A stretch of 64,000 nucleotides of DNA from Bacteroidetes oral taxon 274 str. F0058 (lineage in GTDB: Bacteria > Bacteroidota > Bacteroidia > Bacteroidales > Paludibacteraceae), in assembly GCA_000163695.1 (NCBI GenBank), contig GG774890.1:290722-354721 (forward strand), given 5' to 3'. The notes under the pieces are model-generated. The model searched no databases and was not told the origin of the DNA. It was given only the letters and a program-made list of their open reading frames with translations. Position 1 is the stretch's first letter. The number at the start of each line of letters is the position of its first letter. Made by a program: the position numbers and the translations under genes. Shown one piece after another: positions 52,609-62,528 of the stretch.

Positions 52609-52706
52609 TTTTATAATATATTATGTTTTGTACGTTTATAAAAACTATAAGTTTTCGCCACCGAATTATTTTATCGAGTGACGAAAACTTAATATGTGTT
52701 TCGGTC

Positions 52707-54455
52707 TTACTTTTTAGGAGTTGCAGTTGCCGTTTTGGGAGCATTCAGTTTCTGCAATACATAAGTAGCTCTCTCGTCATTCGGGTTTATCAGAAGTATT
52801 TTCTGATTGACGTCGATAGTGCTTTTCACGTCGCCGTTACTGATATAATATGCACTCAGGTAATTGTAACCCTCTATTATGTTGTTGTTCAGCTTCTGGT
52901 CGCCGTTCTGGGCAATCATCTTTTCGATAGCCTCTTCGAACGATGCCTTAGCTATACCGGGTACTTTGCCGTTACCTGCTCTTTCATAGTCGTCTACCAA
53001 GGCGTTTACTCTGGCTTTGCCGTAATAACCGAGATATAAGTCCGGAGCACGCTGTATGATTTTATTGTTTGCTTCTATACCTTTGTTGATATAGCTCATA
53101 AAGGAGTTTTTGTTCTCTTCGAGTTGTGCGGGAGTCATTTTATCTTTGTTCTGAGTGTACGATGCCAGATATATTTTGGCAGCATTCAGGCAAGCGTCGG
53201 AGTATGTGAACATATCCATAGTCAGATAGTTGGGGTTGAGCTCGAAGTATTTTTCGTACATCGGTATAGCCTTAGCATAGTCGAAAAACGAGTAGTACGA
53301 GCCGGCAAACTCCTTGTAAGTATCTGCCAATTTGGGTTGTAGCTCTATTGCTTTTTCGAAAGATTCTATAATCTTACGACGTGCATTTACATACTCGGCG
53401 GTATCTTGGTTTGTCTTGCCTGTTACCGATTTTGGCGTATTTTTTGTCATTACCTCACCAAGCGTGATGTAGTCGAGGTAAATGATATTTTTCGGATTGG
53501 CTACCTTCATAAGATGTTCGAGCTGAGTCTGAGCGTCTTTGTAGTTGCCGAGTTCGTAGTTGTTGTAGGCTTGTATGCGCATAGTAGCCAAGTTGCTCGG
53601 ATTCTGTTGTAGACAGTGCTTGGTCTGAGCCAACGATTTTTCGAACTGTTTGTCGAAATACAGAGCCTGAGCGTAACGCTCGTAGATATTGATAGGAGCA
53701 TTGCCTGTGGCTATTACCTTTTCGAAAGCCTCGATGGCTTCTTTAAACTTGCCTTCGGAGTTTTTTATCTCTCCGTAAACGATGGTTGCAGGTATATTGT
53801 TTGCATCTGTGGAGAAGATGGAGTTAAGTTGGTCTAATGCCAAGTCGTTGCGACCCATTTTCACGTACATACGGGCAAGTTTCAGAGTAGACAGTTTGTC
53901 TTTTGTGTTGAAATACTGTGCCTGTTCGTATTTGCCCATAGCATCACCTACGTTTTCGTCTTGCATCAGGAAATCTCCTTCTGTAAGATAAATACCCGAA
54001 TATTGTGGATTGATTTTTTTTGCCTTGTCTATGTAAGCTGTAGCCTGCTCTTTTTGTTTATTGGCGAAGTAAGCCTTAGCTATATTTACCTGTACGGCAG
54101 CATCTTTTTTGCCGAACGACTCTGCTTTTTTGAACGAAGCGGCAGCGTCTTTTTCGTTAGTAGCCAATTCGAGACGACCTCTGCCGATATATCCCCAAGG
54201 AGACTTGGCGTTGGCGGCTATTGCTTTGTCGAACAACAGGGAAGCCGAGTCTGTATTCTCGGCAATCGAAATCAGACCCAAATAGTAGTATTTCTCTGCC
54301 TGAATGTCGGTATTTGTGTTTTTTTGCTGTTCGAAAAAAGTTTTGGCGAAGTCGAACAAACCCGCCTCGTAATACTCTATTCCCTTAGAATTGTCTTGTG
54401 CAGATATTACTTGAGAAAGAGCTATAAGTCCTAAGATAAAAAAAATTTTTTTCAT
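52707..54455 (-). CDS. Exported TPR protein
   Basis: 582 residues. Signal peptide ends LSQVISAQD. The rest is about 12 TPR-like helix pairs: GIEYYEAGLFDFAKTFFEQQ, YYLGLISIAENTDSA, YIGRGRLELATNEKDAA, LARMYVKMGRNDLALDQL, IYGEIKNSEGKFKEAIEAFEKV, and so on. Likely periplasmic scaffold. A TAAATTTG box lies at 54556-54549 on the minus strand. Function not determined. Confidence 0.85.
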   Translation of the reverse strand: MKKIFFILGLIALSQVISAQDNSKGIEYYEAGLFDFAKTFFEQQKNTNTDIQAEKYYYLGLISIAENTDSASLLFDKAIAANAKSPWGYIGRGRLELATNEKDAAASFKKAESFGKKDAAVQVNIAKAYFANKQKEQATAYIDKAKKINPQYSGIYLTEGDFLMQDENVGDAMGKYEQAQYFNTKDKLSTLKLARMYVKMGRNDLALDQLNSIFSTDANNIPATIVYGEIKNSEGKFKEAIEAFEKVIATGNAPINIYERYAQALYFDKQFEKSLAQTKHCLQQNPSNLATMRIQAYNNYELGNYKDAQTQLEHLMKVANPKNIIYLDYITLGEVMTKNTPKSVTGKTNQDTAEYVNARRKIIESFEKAIELQPKLADTYKEFAGSYYSFFDYAKAIPMYEKYFELNPNYLTMDMFTYSDACLNAAKIYLASYTQNKDKMTPAQLEENKNSFMSYINKGIEANNKIIQRAPDLYLGYYGKARVNALVDDYERAGNGKVPGIAKASFEEAIEKMIAQNGDQKLNNNIIEGYNYLSAYYISNGDVKSTIDVNQKILLINPNDERATYVLQKLNAPKTATATPKK

Positions 54456-54603
54456 TTTTTTATGATATTGGTTTATTAAGATTTATGAAATTTAATGTTC
54501 AGTTTGTTTGAGAAAAAAAATATTGTAAGGTTTAATGCCAAAAGATTGCAAATTTATAAAAAAATACAATGCCTAAAAAGTTAAATAATGTTTGTTGCCT
54601 AAT

Positions 54604-55098
54604 TTATCGACTCTTGAAGGCAAAATATTTCTGAGAAAAAAAACTGACGAACGTTGTTGCCAACGTATTGAGCATTTGCGACGGGGTAGGGTATATTCCA
54701 ATTACCTCTACGAACAGCTTTAGTCCCCAGTAATTGATTAAGATACACGCTATTACTACTGCCATATAACGTGGCATCTGTACTCGTTTCTTAAGTGGCG
54801 ACGACGAGAAGCTCACATAGCGATTGAGCCAGAAACCACTTAAAAAAGTGATTACAAACTGTATGAAAAATGCTGCTATGTGTGGTTTAAATACCAAAAA
54901 ACCGAGGTCGAGATTCTCTTTGTGTAGCACGAAGTTGTACAGAAACCAGTACAAAACCCAGCTAAACAAAGTGTTTGCCGCACCGCATATCCCGTAGACG
55001 AAGAATTGTTCCGAACATATCTTTCTGCAAGGCGGATAGAATATGAGTACAAATCGCCTGATATGTGCTCCAACCCTGTAATTTGCCGAATTATGCAT
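54604..55098 (-). CDS. GtrA-family membrane protein
   Basis: 164 residues with four helices (about 30-52, 73-92, 110-128, 135-155). FFVYGICGAANTLFSWVLYWFL and ITFLSGFWLNRYVSFSS are GtrA-family (PF04138) motifs. Such proteins help flip or position undecaprenyl-linked sugars during polysaccharide decoration. No glycosyltransferase neighbour. The true start may be a later codon, as the first ~25 residues are basic and unusual. Confidence 0.82.
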   Translation of the reverse strand: MHNSANYRVGAHIRRFVLIFYPPCRKICSEQFFVYGICGAANTLFSWVLYWFLYNFVLHKENLDLGFLVFKPHIAAFFIQFVITFLSGFWLNRYVSFSSSPLKKRVQMPRYMAVVIACILINYWGLKLFVEVIGIYPTPSQMLNTLATTFVSFFSQKYFAFKSR

Positions 55099-55214
55099 TA
55101 ACCAACGATAGTTTTAATTTTCTCTAAATTGCGAAAACAAAAGTAATACAAAAAAATCGAAATTTGTGATACGGTAGCGATTTAGGCTACAAATTCATTT
55201 CTGTGTTCAATTTC

Positions 55215-55246
55215 TTTGGCTGATAAAAAAAAATGTATTACCTTTG
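55215..55246 (+). promoter_or_regulatory. Consensus promoter of rplU-rpmA
   Basis: TTTG (55215-55218), 20 bp, TACCTTTG (55239-55246). A leader of about 95 bases separates it from the rplU ATG at 55346. Confidence 0.75.
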
Positions 55247-55345
55247 TCGCCTGATTCGCAAAAAGGCAAAAAAGTAGCAATGCTCCTGTCTGTCACGGAA
55301 GTAACTCGCCTTACGGTCATTAACTAAATTGATATAAATAAAGAT

Positions 55346-55660
55346 ATGTATGCAATTGTAGAGATTCTTGGACAGCAGTTCAAGGTAGAGGTAGGCAAAA
55401 AGATATTTGCACACCGTATGAACGAAGCCGAAAGAGGCTCGAGTGTGGAATTCGACAAAGTACTGTTGGTAGATAACGACGGTGCTATTACGGTCGGTAC
55501 TCCTGTGGTAAAAGGAGCTAAGGTAATAACCGAAGTTATATCGCACGTAAGGAGCGATAAAGTCTTGGTGTTCAAGAAAAAACGCCGTAAAGGTTACAGG
55601 AAATTGAACGGACATCGTCAGGATTTCACAGAATTAATGATTAAAGAGATTATTGCTTAA
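55346..55660 (+). CDS. rplU: Ribosomal protein L21
   Basis: 104 residues. [24 protein letters not shown] and [27 protein letters not shown] are standard. First gene of rplU-rpmA; rpmA follows 24 bp on. Confidence 0.97.
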   Translation: MYAIVEILGQQFKVEVGKKIFAHRMNEAERGSSVEFDKVLLVDNDGAITVGTPVVKGAKVITEVISHVRSDKVLVFKKKRRKGYRKLNGHRQDFTELMIKEIIA

Positions 55661-55684
55661 ACAAATTTAAAACACAAAAACACT

Positions 55685-55948
55685 ATGGCACATAAGAAAG
55701 GAGTAGGTAGTTCGAAGAATGGTAGAGAGTCCGAAAGTAAACGACTCGGAGTGAAAATTTTTGGTGGACAGTTTGCCAAAGCAGGTAATATATTGGTTCG
55801 TCAGCGTGGTACCGTACACAATGCAGGTGAAAATGTAGGTATGGGTAAAGACCACACTTTGTTCGCTTTAGTGGCAGGTACGGTAGAGTTCAGGAAAAAA
55901 CGCGATAATCGCAGCTATGTATCTATTGTACCCTGTGAAGCGGTCTGA
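55685..55948 (+). CDS. rpmA: Ribosomal protein L27
   Basis: 87 residues. [43 protein letters not shown] is the usual start. Its N-terminus reaches the peptidyl transferase site. Confidence 0.97.
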   Translation: MAHKKGVGSSKNGRESESKRLGVKIFGGQFAKAGNILVRQRGTVHNAGENVGMGKDHTLFALVAGTVEFRKKRDNRSYVSIVPCEAV

Positions 55949-56105
55949 TAACTGTCAAATCATTTATAATATTTTGAATAATAAGGCAAAATAATTACCA
56001 TAGTCAGCTAAGTTTATTGGCTGAATAAATTGATTTTTTTTGATTAGTGGAGAAAACAAGAGCATACGATTATTGCTTTTGTTTTTTTGTTTGTAAAAAA
56101 AACAT

Positions 56106-56113
56106 TAACTTTG
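56106..56113 (+). promoter_or_regulatory. -7 box of NadR-like gene
   Basis: TAACTTTG, 15 bp before the TTG at 56129. It rules out the upstream in-frame TTG at 56087. Confidence 0.55.
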
Positions 56114-56128
56114 CAGAAAAGTAAGACC

Positions 56129-56668
56129 TTGAAGAAAATCGTAGTAACCGGACCGGAATCGGTAGGGAAGACCACCTTGTGCATGGAGTTGCAAAAGCGA
56201 TTGAATGCAGTGATAATTCCCGAATATGCCCGCACTTATATAGAGAGTATCGGCAGGCATTACACATACGACGACGTAGAGCAGATAGCACGTCGACAGG
56301 TAGCCGAGTTCAAGAAGGCGGTAGCCGACAATAAGGATAAAGATTTTCTGATAATGGATACTTTCTTGATAGTAACCAAAGTATGGTTTATGCACGTCTA
56401 CGAACGATGCCCCAAATGGTTGCTGTCGGAGATAGATAACGAGAAAATAGACCTCTATATCCTACTGAGACCCGATATAGAATGGGAAGAAGACCCTGTC
56501 AGGGAAAATCCGCACATAAGGGAGTATCTGTATGAGTGGTACAAAAAAGAGATAGAGCAGATAGGAGCCAATTATGTGGAGATTGGGGGCGAAGGCAGTA
56601 TCAGGACAAAAAGAGCTCTGAGGGCTATCAATAAATTGAAAGGCGAAAAAACTCAAATCTCTGATTGA
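56129..56668 (+). CDS. NadR/nicotinamide-riboside-kinase-like ATPase, TTG start
   Basis: 179 residues from TTG 56129 (MKKIVVTGPESVGKTTLC). Walker A GPESVGKTT, then IPEYARTYIE, LIMDTFLIVTKVWF and LLRPDIEWEEDPVRENPHIRE match the AAA_28 NadR C-terminal kinase domain (PF13521). It probably phosphorylates nicotinamide riboside to NMN. No NadR regulatory domain is attached. Confidence 0.87.
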   Translation: MKKIVVTGPESVGKTTLCMELQKRLNAVIIPEYARTYIESIGRHYTYDDVEQIARRQVAEFKKAVADNKDKDFLIMDTFLIVTKVWFMHVYERCPKWLLSEIDNEKIDLYILLRPDIEWEEDPVRENPHIREYLYEWYKKEIEQIGANYVEIGGEGSIRTKRALRAINKLKGEKTQISD

Positions 56669-56780
56669 TGAAAAATGAATAAAAGGTAAATTATATAATA
56701 TGAACAAATATATTGCAACTACAATACTGCAAACAGCAATATTATGAGTTGTTTATATAGAAAAAAACAAAAATGTTTTT

Positions 56781-57644
56781 ATGAAAAATTTTGCAGGATT
56801 AAAAGGAGTTTTCACGGATTATAACGAGTCTAAGTTTTTTGTGTTGCCTGTGCCGTACAGTACTCAGAACGATTGGAATCCGATGGCAAGCAGAGCCCCC
56901 GAGGCGATAGTAGAAGCCTCGCAACGCCTCGAGCTATATGATACCGAGACACGTAAGCAGGTGTGGCAGAAAGGCATACATTATATGGAACCACTTCATA
57001 ACCTTAACTCCGACGAGAAAGTTTGCGACCTGGTAGAGAAGAAAGTAACCGAAATATTGGATTTGGAGAAATTCCCTGTGGTGCTCGGAGGCAACCGTAC
57101 CGTATCTATCGGTTCGGCTCGGGCAGCTTGCAACAAATACGACAATCTGACAGTGATACAATTCGGAGCTCACAATGCGATGAGAGTCAATTACAAAGGC
57201 AGTGAATACAGCCCCGAGTGTGCTATGTATCATATAAAGAAGCTTGCTCCTCTCGTACAGATAGGTATAAGGTCGATGGGTGCCGACGGGCAACGAAATG
57301 TCGATTTGGCAAAGATATTTTTTGCACGCGACATATTTTTCGACAATAATCACCGTTGGCTCAATGAGATGTACGATGTGCTGACAGAAAATGTATATAT
57401 AACGCTCGATATGGACGTCCTCGACCCGTCTGTGATGCCGTCTGTGTCGTTGCCTGAACCTGGTGGAATGGAGTATTTTATGTTGTTGCGTACTCTGAAA
57501 GAGATTTTCAGACGCTCTAATGTAATCGGTTTGGATGTCATAGGACTATGCCCCGATAGCAACAACGTAGCGCCAACATACCTGACAGCAAGGCTTGTGT
57601 ATCAGATAATGACATACAAGGCAGTTTACAGTTATGGATTGTAG
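56781..57644 (+). CDS. Arginase/agmatinase-fold protein lacking metal ligands
   Basis: 287 residues of the ureohydrolase fold: FFVLPVPYSTQNDW, PVVLGGNRTVSIGSA, LTVIQFGAHNAMRVNY, and ITLDMDVLDPSVMPSVSLPEPGGM. In active enzymes the corresponding motifs are GGDHS, DAHxDxR and DxDxxDP. Here the metal ligand His of GGDH is Arg, and both Asp of DAHxD are Gly and Ala; only the His of GAH and the two Asp of DMD remain. The two-Mn centre can hardly form, so the protein is likely an inactive relative or has a new role. Fold is certain; function not. Confidence 0.88.
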   Translation: MKNFAGLKGVFTDYNESKFFVLPVPYSTQNDWNPMASRAPEAIVEASQRLELYDTETRKQVWQKGIHYMEPLHNLNSDEKVCDLVEKKVTEILDLEKFPVVLGGNRTVSIGSARAACNKYDNLTVIQFGAHNAMRVNYKGSEYSPECAMYHIKKLAPLVQIGIRSMGADGQRNVDLAKIFFARDIFFDNNHRWLNEMYDVLTENVYITLDMDVLDPSVMPSVSLPEPGGMEYFMLLRTLKEIFRRSNVIGLDVIGLCPDSNNVAPTYLTARLVYQIMTYKAVYSYGL

Positions 57645-57698
57645 AAACTGAAAACTCGCTTGTAGACAAGGGGGAAGTGAGCTACCGAAAGTTATTAT

Positions 57699-57729
57699 TT
57701 TGTCAAAACAAAAAAAAGTACTACCTTTG
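57699..57729 (+). promoter_or_regulatory. Consensus promoter of rpsO
   Basis: TTTG (57699-57702), 19 bp, TACCTTTG (57722-57729), 29 bp before ATG 57759. Confidence 0.75.
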
Positions 57730-57758
57730 CGGTCTTAATTTTTAAATTAAATATTTTT

Positions 57759-58028
57759 ATGAGTTTATCATCAGAACAGAAAAAAGAAATCTTCGGCAAA
57801 TACGGAAAGTCTAATACCGATACGGGTTCAGCAGAGAGCCAAGTAGCGCTATTTTCCGCCCGTATAGGCTATTTGACTGAACACTTGAAGTCGAATAAAA
57901 AAGATTATAGTACAGAACGCTCACTTAAAATGCTTGTCGGCAAACGTCGTCGTCTCTTGGATTATATGAGAGACAAAGACATAGAACGTTACCGTAAGAT
58001 TATCAAAGAGCTGGGTATCAGAAAATAA
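57759..58028 (+). CDS. rpsO: Ribosomal protein S15
   Basis: 89 residues. MSLSSEQKKEIFGKYGKSNTDTGSAESQVALFSARIGYLTEHLKS...DYSTERSLKMLVGKRRRLLDYMRDKD is standard. Confidence 0.97.
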   Translation: MSLSSEQKKEIFGKYGKSNTDTGSAESQVALFSARIGYLTEHLKSNKKDYSTERSLKMLVGKRRRLLDYMRDKDIERYRKIIKELGIRK

Positions 58029-58057
58029 TGTTATTTGTTTTCTTGAGATGAAAAAAA

Positions 58058-58097
58058 TAAGAGGTTTCGGCAATAAAACGAGACCTCTTACTTTTTT
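58058..58097. terminator. Bidirectional terminator between rpsO and carA
   Basis: TAAGAGGTTTCG (58058-58069) pairs with CGAGACCTCTTA (58079-58090) with one G-T wobble. T-run on the plus strand follows; an A7 run on the other side serves carA. Confidence 0.85.
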
Positions 58098-58129
58098 ATA
58101 TACTTTTCTACGATAAAAAATTATATCGT

Positions 58130-59215
58130 CTACTTATTCTCTTTTATCATCTCTATAAAGCGGTCGAACAGATATATGCTGTCTTGGGGACCGGGAGCCG
58201 ATTCGGGGTGGTACTGAACGGCAAATACCTTATCTGCCTTGCTTTCGATACCCTCGGTGGTGTTATCGAGCAGATTGATGTGTGTTATCTGCAACCCTGT
58301 GTTTTTCAGAGACTCTGCATCGATGGCATAACTGTGGTTCTGGCTCGTAATGTGTATCTTGCCTGTTTGCAGGTCTTTTACCGGATGGTTGCCGCCGCGG
58401 TGTCCGAACTTCATTTTGTAGCTCTTGGCTCCGTAAGCCAGACTTATCATCTGCAGTCCGAGACAGATACCAAAAATAGGTACTTTGCCTCGCAGTTGTC
58501 TTATCAGCTCTATGACGGGCGTGGCTGACTCGGGATTACCGGGACCGTTGGATAGGAAAACTCCATCGGGATTAAACGCCAATATCTCTTCGATGGGCGT
58601 ATTGTAGGGCACTATCGTTACATTACAGCCTTTTTGGTTCATCAGACGTATGATGTTGTATTTGATGCCGCAGTCTACGGCGACTATATCGTATTTGTGG
58701 TTGGCAGTACGCGAAAACCAGCGTTTTTTACAACTTACACGAGAAATAATATCTGTCGGATAGCGGTAAGACTTCAACTTCTCCATAGCGACACTATTTG
58801 GAGTACCGGGAGCGGTGATAAGTACTTTCTGAGACCCTTCGGAGCGTATGATACGCGTAATCCTGCGTGTGTCTACTCCGTAGATAGCGGGTATATTGTG
58901 TTCCTCGAGTACTTCGGATAGTGTCTTGGTGTAGCGGAAGTTCGATGGGAAGTCGTTGTACTCTCTTACAATAAGACCTCCGATGGTCGGGAACTTGGTC
59001 TCGTAATCTTCGTCGGTGATACCGTAGTTGCCGATTAGAGGATAGGTCATTACCACCATCTGCTCTGCATACGATGAGTCGGATATGAGTTCCTGATAAC
59101 CAACCATCGATGTATTGAAAACTATCTCATTGATAGCCTCTTTGTCGGCACCGAAGCCATATCCGTAAAATTCGGTGCCATTTTCTAAAACAATTTTCTT
59201 TGTAAAGTCCTTCAT
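58130..59215 (-). CDS. carA: Carbamoyl phosphate synthase small subunit
   Basis: 361 residues from ATG 59215; four codons further up (59227) are inside the -7 box. Glutaminase motifs: LSNGPGNPES, FGICLGLQMISLAYGAK (nucleophile Cys) and QYHPESAPGPQD (catalytic His and Glu). It makes ammonia for carbamoyl phosphate in pyrimidine and arginine synthesis. carB is not adjacent. Confidence 0.95.
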   Translation of the reverse strand: MKDFTKKIVLENGTEFYGYGFGADKEAINEIVFNTSMVGYQELISDSSYAEQMVVMTYPLIGNYGITDEDYETKFPTIGGLIVREYNDFPSNFRYTKTLSEVLEEHNIPAIYGVDTRRITRIIRSEGSQKVLITAPGTPNSVAMEKLKSYRYPTDIISRVSCKKRWFSRTANHKYDIVAVDCGIKYNIIRLMNQKGCNVTIVPYNTPIEEILAFNPDGVFLSNGPGNPESATPVIELIRQLRGKVPIFGICLGLQMISLAYGAKSYKMKFGHRGGNHPVKDLQTGKIHITSQNHSYAIDAESLKNTGLQITHINLLDNTTEGIESKADKVFAVQYHPESAPGPQDSIYLFDRFIEMIKENK

Positions 59216-59224
59216 ATCGGAGGG

Positions 59225-59232
59225 CAAAATTA
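59225..59232 (-). promoter_or_regulatory. -7 box of carA
   Basis: TAATTTTG on the minus strand, 9 bp before ATG 59215, overlapping an upstream in-frame ATG. Confidence 0.45.
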
Positions 59233-59402
59233 ATATTTTTTTTGGTATTTATCCGTCGAATTGTAGGATAAACGAAAAATGCTGTCGGTAGTGTCGTTAT
59301 TTCGGATTATTTTTCTGCCGAAATATCTTCGACAATGTGCTTGATTCGTCTTATAATTAATGTATTGATGTTCTAAATGGTATTGATATTGCTTATTAAT
59401 GT

Positions 59403-59410
59403 TACCTTTG
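59403..59410 (+). promoter_or_regulatory. -7 box of rlmH
   Basis: TACCTTTG, 64 bp before ATG 59475. A TTG at 59383-59385 is 17 bp away, shorter than usual. Confidence 0.4.
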
Positions 59411-59474
59411 CAAACGATAAATTTATTAGTGGGTCTGATGAGGAATGAACTGTCGGCTCAGATGACATAGGAAT

Positions 59475-59936
59475 ATGAAAATAACATTGGTATTTGTAGG
59501 GAAAACCGTGCAGCCAGAGGTGTCGAGCCTTATGGACGATTATATCTCACGCATAAAAGGTACAGATGTATCGGTAAAGATAGTGCCGAATCTCAAAAAA
59601 AAGTACCCCATAAAGATACAGAAGACGGAGGAGGGCAGAGAGATATTGAAAACCGTAGATAAAGACGACTATGTAGTTTTGCTCGACGATAAAGGTAAGG
59701 TTTTTAGTTCTTTAGAGTTTGCCTCGTGGCTGGAGAAGCGTCAGATACATAGTCGAAGTATAGTGTTCGTTGTGGGCGGAGCTTACGGTTTTTCGCAAGA
59801 GATGTACCAAAGAGCCGACTTCAAGCTATCGTTGTCTGCTATGACATTTTCGCACCAGATAATACGAGCCATATTTGCCGAGCAACTGTACAGAGCGTTC
59901 TCTATTATCAAAGGATTGCCCTATCATCACGAATGA
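59475..59936 (+). CDS. rlmH: 23S rRNA (pseudouridine-1915-N3) methyltransferase RlmH
   Basis: 153 residues. SPOUT fold with MKITLVFVGKT, LLDDKGKVFSSLEFASWLEK, IVFVVGGAYGFSQEMY and the knotted end LSAMTFSHQIIRAIFAEQLYRAFSIIKGLPYHHE. It methylates pseudouridine 1915 in 23S rRNA with SAM. Confidence 0.95.
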   Translation: MKITLVFVGKTVQPEVSSLMDDYISRIKGTDVSVKIVPNLKKKYPIKIQKTEEGREILKTVDKDDYVVLLDDKGKVFSSLEFASWLEKRQIHSRSIVFVVGGAYGFSQEMYQRADFKLSLSAMTFSHQIIRAIFAEQLYRAFSIIKGLPYHHE

Positions 59937-59996
59937 GATTGTCTGCTGATGTAATATTTTTATTATGAGACAATTATGTGTATCAAAATTGTTTGT

Positions 59997-60028
59997 TTTG
60001 GCAGATATGTATTTTTTAGCTAATTTTG
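59997..60028 (+). promoter_or_regulatory. Consensus promoter of queA
   Basis: TTTG (59997-60000), 20 bp, TAATTTTG (60021-60028), 55 bp before ATG 60084. Confidence 0.75.
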
Positions 60029-60083
60029 CAAGTTTAATGCCGAGACCATCATTCGAATTAGTAACTGATTATATTATAGTTGT

Positions 60084-61139
60084 ATGAAACTTTCGCAATT
60101 CAAGTTCGATTTGCCCGAGAAATCTATAGCCCAATATCTTCCCAAAAACAGAGACGATTGTAAGCTATTGGTTTTACATAAAAAAAGCGAGAAGGTAGAA
60201 CATAAAAAACTAATCGATATATTGTCGTACTTCGACGATAAAGATTTGTTTGTCTTCAACAACACTCAGGTATTCCCTGCACTTATGACAGGCATAAAAG
60301 AGAAGACCGAAGCCGTAATAGAGGTATTTCTTTTGCGAGAGTTGAATCCACTTACCAAATTGTGGGACGTACTGGTAGACCCTGCACGCAAAATTAGAGT
60401 AGGCAATAAACTGTATTTCGGCGAAGACCAAAGCCTTGTGGCTGAAGTAATAGACAACACCACATCGCGCGGACGTACATTGAGGTTTCTGTACGACGGC
60501 ACACACGAGGAGTTCAAAAAAGCACTGTTTGCACTCGGTAGAACCTCGCTACCCGCATATATCAAACGCCCTGTGGAAGATGCAGATACAGAGGCTTACC
60601 AGACTGTTTTCGCTTCCGAAGAGGGTGCGGTAGTAGCTCCTTTTACGGGGATACATTTCAGCCGAGAGTTGATGAAAAAAATGCAGATAAAGGGTATAGA
60701 AGCCGGTTTTATTACTCTGCATTGTTCGTTGAGTATGTTCCGTTCGATAGATGTAGAAGACTTGCAAAAACATAAACTCGACTCCGAACAGATGGAGGTA
60801 AAGCCTGAATTTGCCCAACTTTTCAACAAAAAATCTGCCGAAGGACGTAAAATATGTGCCATAGGCACCTCAGTATTGCTTACGTTGGAGACTGCCGCCA
60901 CCGTACCGGGTAAGATAAAGGAGTATAGCGGGTGGACGAATAAATTCATATTCCCGCCATACGAGTTCCAGACAGTCGGTTCGCTGCTATCGACCTTCCA
61001 CCTGCCATACTCTACAATGTTGATGAATCAGGCATCTTTTGCGGGTTACGATCTCACTATGCAGACTTACAATACCGCCATAAAGAAAGGTTACAAATTC
61101 GGTTGTTTCGGAGATTTGTTGCTAATATTGAACGACTAA
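60084..61139 (+). CDS. queA: S-adenosylmethionine:tRNA ribosyltransferase-isomerase
   Basis: 351 residues. FDLPEKSIAQYLPKNRDDCKLLVL, LFVFNNTQVFPA, GAVVAPFTGIHFSRELM, and GWTNKFIFPPYEF...LLSTFHLPYSTMLMNQASFAG. It builds the epoxyqueuosine ring on tRNA. The usual 'ARxHG' detail (here PAR) is slightly changed. First of a possible queA-hisS-deacetylase run. Confidence 0.92.
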   Translation: MKLSQFKFDLPEKSIAQYLPKNRDDCKLLVLHKKSEKVEHKKLIDILSYFDDKDLFVFNNTQVFPALMTGIKEKTEAVIEVFLLRELNPLTKLWDVLVDPARKIRVGNKLYFGEDQSLVAEVIDNTTSRGRTLRFLYDGTHEEFKKALFALGRTSLPAYIKRPVEDADTEAYQTVFASEEGAVVAPFTGIHFSRELMKKMQIKGIEAGFITLHCSLSMFRSIDVEDLQKHKLDSEQMEVKPEFAQLFNKKSAEGRKICAIGTSVLLTLETAATVPGKIKEYSGWTNKFIFPPYEFQTVGSLLSTFHLPYSTMLMNQASFAGYDLTMQTYNTAIKKGYKFGCFGDLLLILND

Positions 61140-61166
61140 ATTCTATTTTTTATAAAACGATATACG

Positions 61167-62528
61167 ATGTCTAAACCATCTATACCTAAGGGCACACGCG
61201 ACTTCCTGCCCGTAGAAATGGAGAGACGCAACTATATATTCGATACGATAAGAGAAGCATTTCGTAAATTCGGTTTCTTGCAGATAGAGACACCCGCTAT
61301 GGAGAATATCTCTACATTGCTGGGCAAATATGGCGACGAAGGCGATAAGCTGCTGTTTCGCATACTAAATTCGGGTAATTTTTTAGATGGTGTTTCTACC
61401 GCAGAACAAGATGTGTCGAATGTCAGGGAATTGACGTTGAAAATTGCCGAAAAAGGCTTGCGATACGACCTTACGGTGCCGTTTGCACGTTTTGTCGTAC
61501 AACACCGCGATGCTATAACTTTCCCGTTCCGTCGTTATCAGATACAGCCCGTATGGCGGGCAGACCGTCCTCAGCGTGGCAGATACAGAGAGTTTTATCA
61601 GTGCGATGCGGATATTGTCGGCTCAGACTCGTTGCTTAATGAAGTAGAATTGATAGAGTTGATAGACGATGTATTCGGACGATTGGGAATAAACGTATCC
61701 ATAAAAATAAATAACCGAAAAATATTAGCCGGCATAGCCGAACTGATAGGCGAAGCAGATAAGATAACGGATATAACCGTAGCTATCGACAAACTCGATA
61801 AAATAGGGCTTGATAATGTCAATAAGGAGTTGGAGGAGAAGGGTATATCGCCTGAGTCGATAGAACTGCTCCAGCCTATTTTGATGCTCGGAGGAGATAA
61901 TGGCGAAAAACTCGATAAGTTGAGACACATTCTCACTGCCTCGACAATGGGACAAAAGGGAATAGAAGAGACAGAGACGATACTTAGTTATCTGGCAGAC
62001 TGTCGGCTTGCCGCCTCGCTTGAGCTCGACCTCACACTTGCACGCGGTCTGAACTATTACACGGGTGCCATAATAGAGGTGAAGGCTCGTGACGTACAGA
62101 TAGGAAGTATATCGGGAGGAGGCAGATACGACAACCTCACAGGAGTATTCGGATTGCAGGGTGTTTCGGGCGTAGGTGTCTCGTTCGGGGCAGACCGTAT
62201 ATACGACGTGCTCGATACACTCGGACTGTTCCCAACACATTCGGCAGCCGCCACACAGATACTTTTCGCTGTGTTCGACGAAGAGGGACGCAAATATTCA
62301 CTGCCAATAGTCCGAAGTATACGCCGAAAAGGTATTGCCGCCGAACTCTACCCCGACAATGCCAAGATAAAGAAGCAGATGCAGTATGCCAACGACAAAC
62401 GCATACCATTTGTTGCTATCGTGGGCGACGAAGAGATAAAAAGTCATTCGGTGATGCTGAAAAATATGGAAACAGGTGAGCAAAAACTTGTGTCGATAGA
62501 CAATATCGTACAAGAGATACGGTTGTAA
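61167..62528 (+). CDS. hisS: Histidyl-tRNA synthetase
   Basis: 453 residues. Class II motifs: [79 protein letters not shown] and GGGRYDNL. C-terminal anticodon domain follows. It charges tRNA-His. Its stop TAA shares a base with the next ATG. Confidence 0.96.
   Translation: MSKPSIPKGTRDFLPVEMERRNYIFDTIREAFRKFGFLQIETPAMENISTLLGKYGDEGDKLLFRILNSGNFLDGVSTAEQDVSNVRELTLKIAEKGLRYDLTVPFARFVVQHRDAITFPFRRYQIQPVWRADRPQRGRYREFYQCDADIVGSDSLLNEVELIELIDDVFGRLGINVSIKINNRKILAGIAELIGEADKITDITVAIDKLDKIGLDNVNKELEEKGISPESIELLQPILMLGGDNGEKLDKLRHILTASTMGQKGIEETETILSYLADCRLAASLELDLTLARGLNYYTGAIIEVKARDVQIGSISGGGRYDNLTGVFGLQGVSGVGVSFGADRIYDVLDTLGLFPTHSAAATQILFAVFDEEGRKYSLPIVRSIRRKGIAAELYPDNAKIKKQMQYANDKRIPFVAIVGDEEIKSHSVMLKNMETGEQKLVSIDNIVQEIRL

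Noticed and set aside
54456..54603. Small gene between the TPR and GtrA genes
   Set aside because: Only AT-rich sequence and the TAAATTTG box; no open frame with a start.
55247..55345. Possible L21 leader structure upstream of rplU
   Set aside because: A leader of about 95 bases exists but no clear hairpin or known motif could be established by eye.
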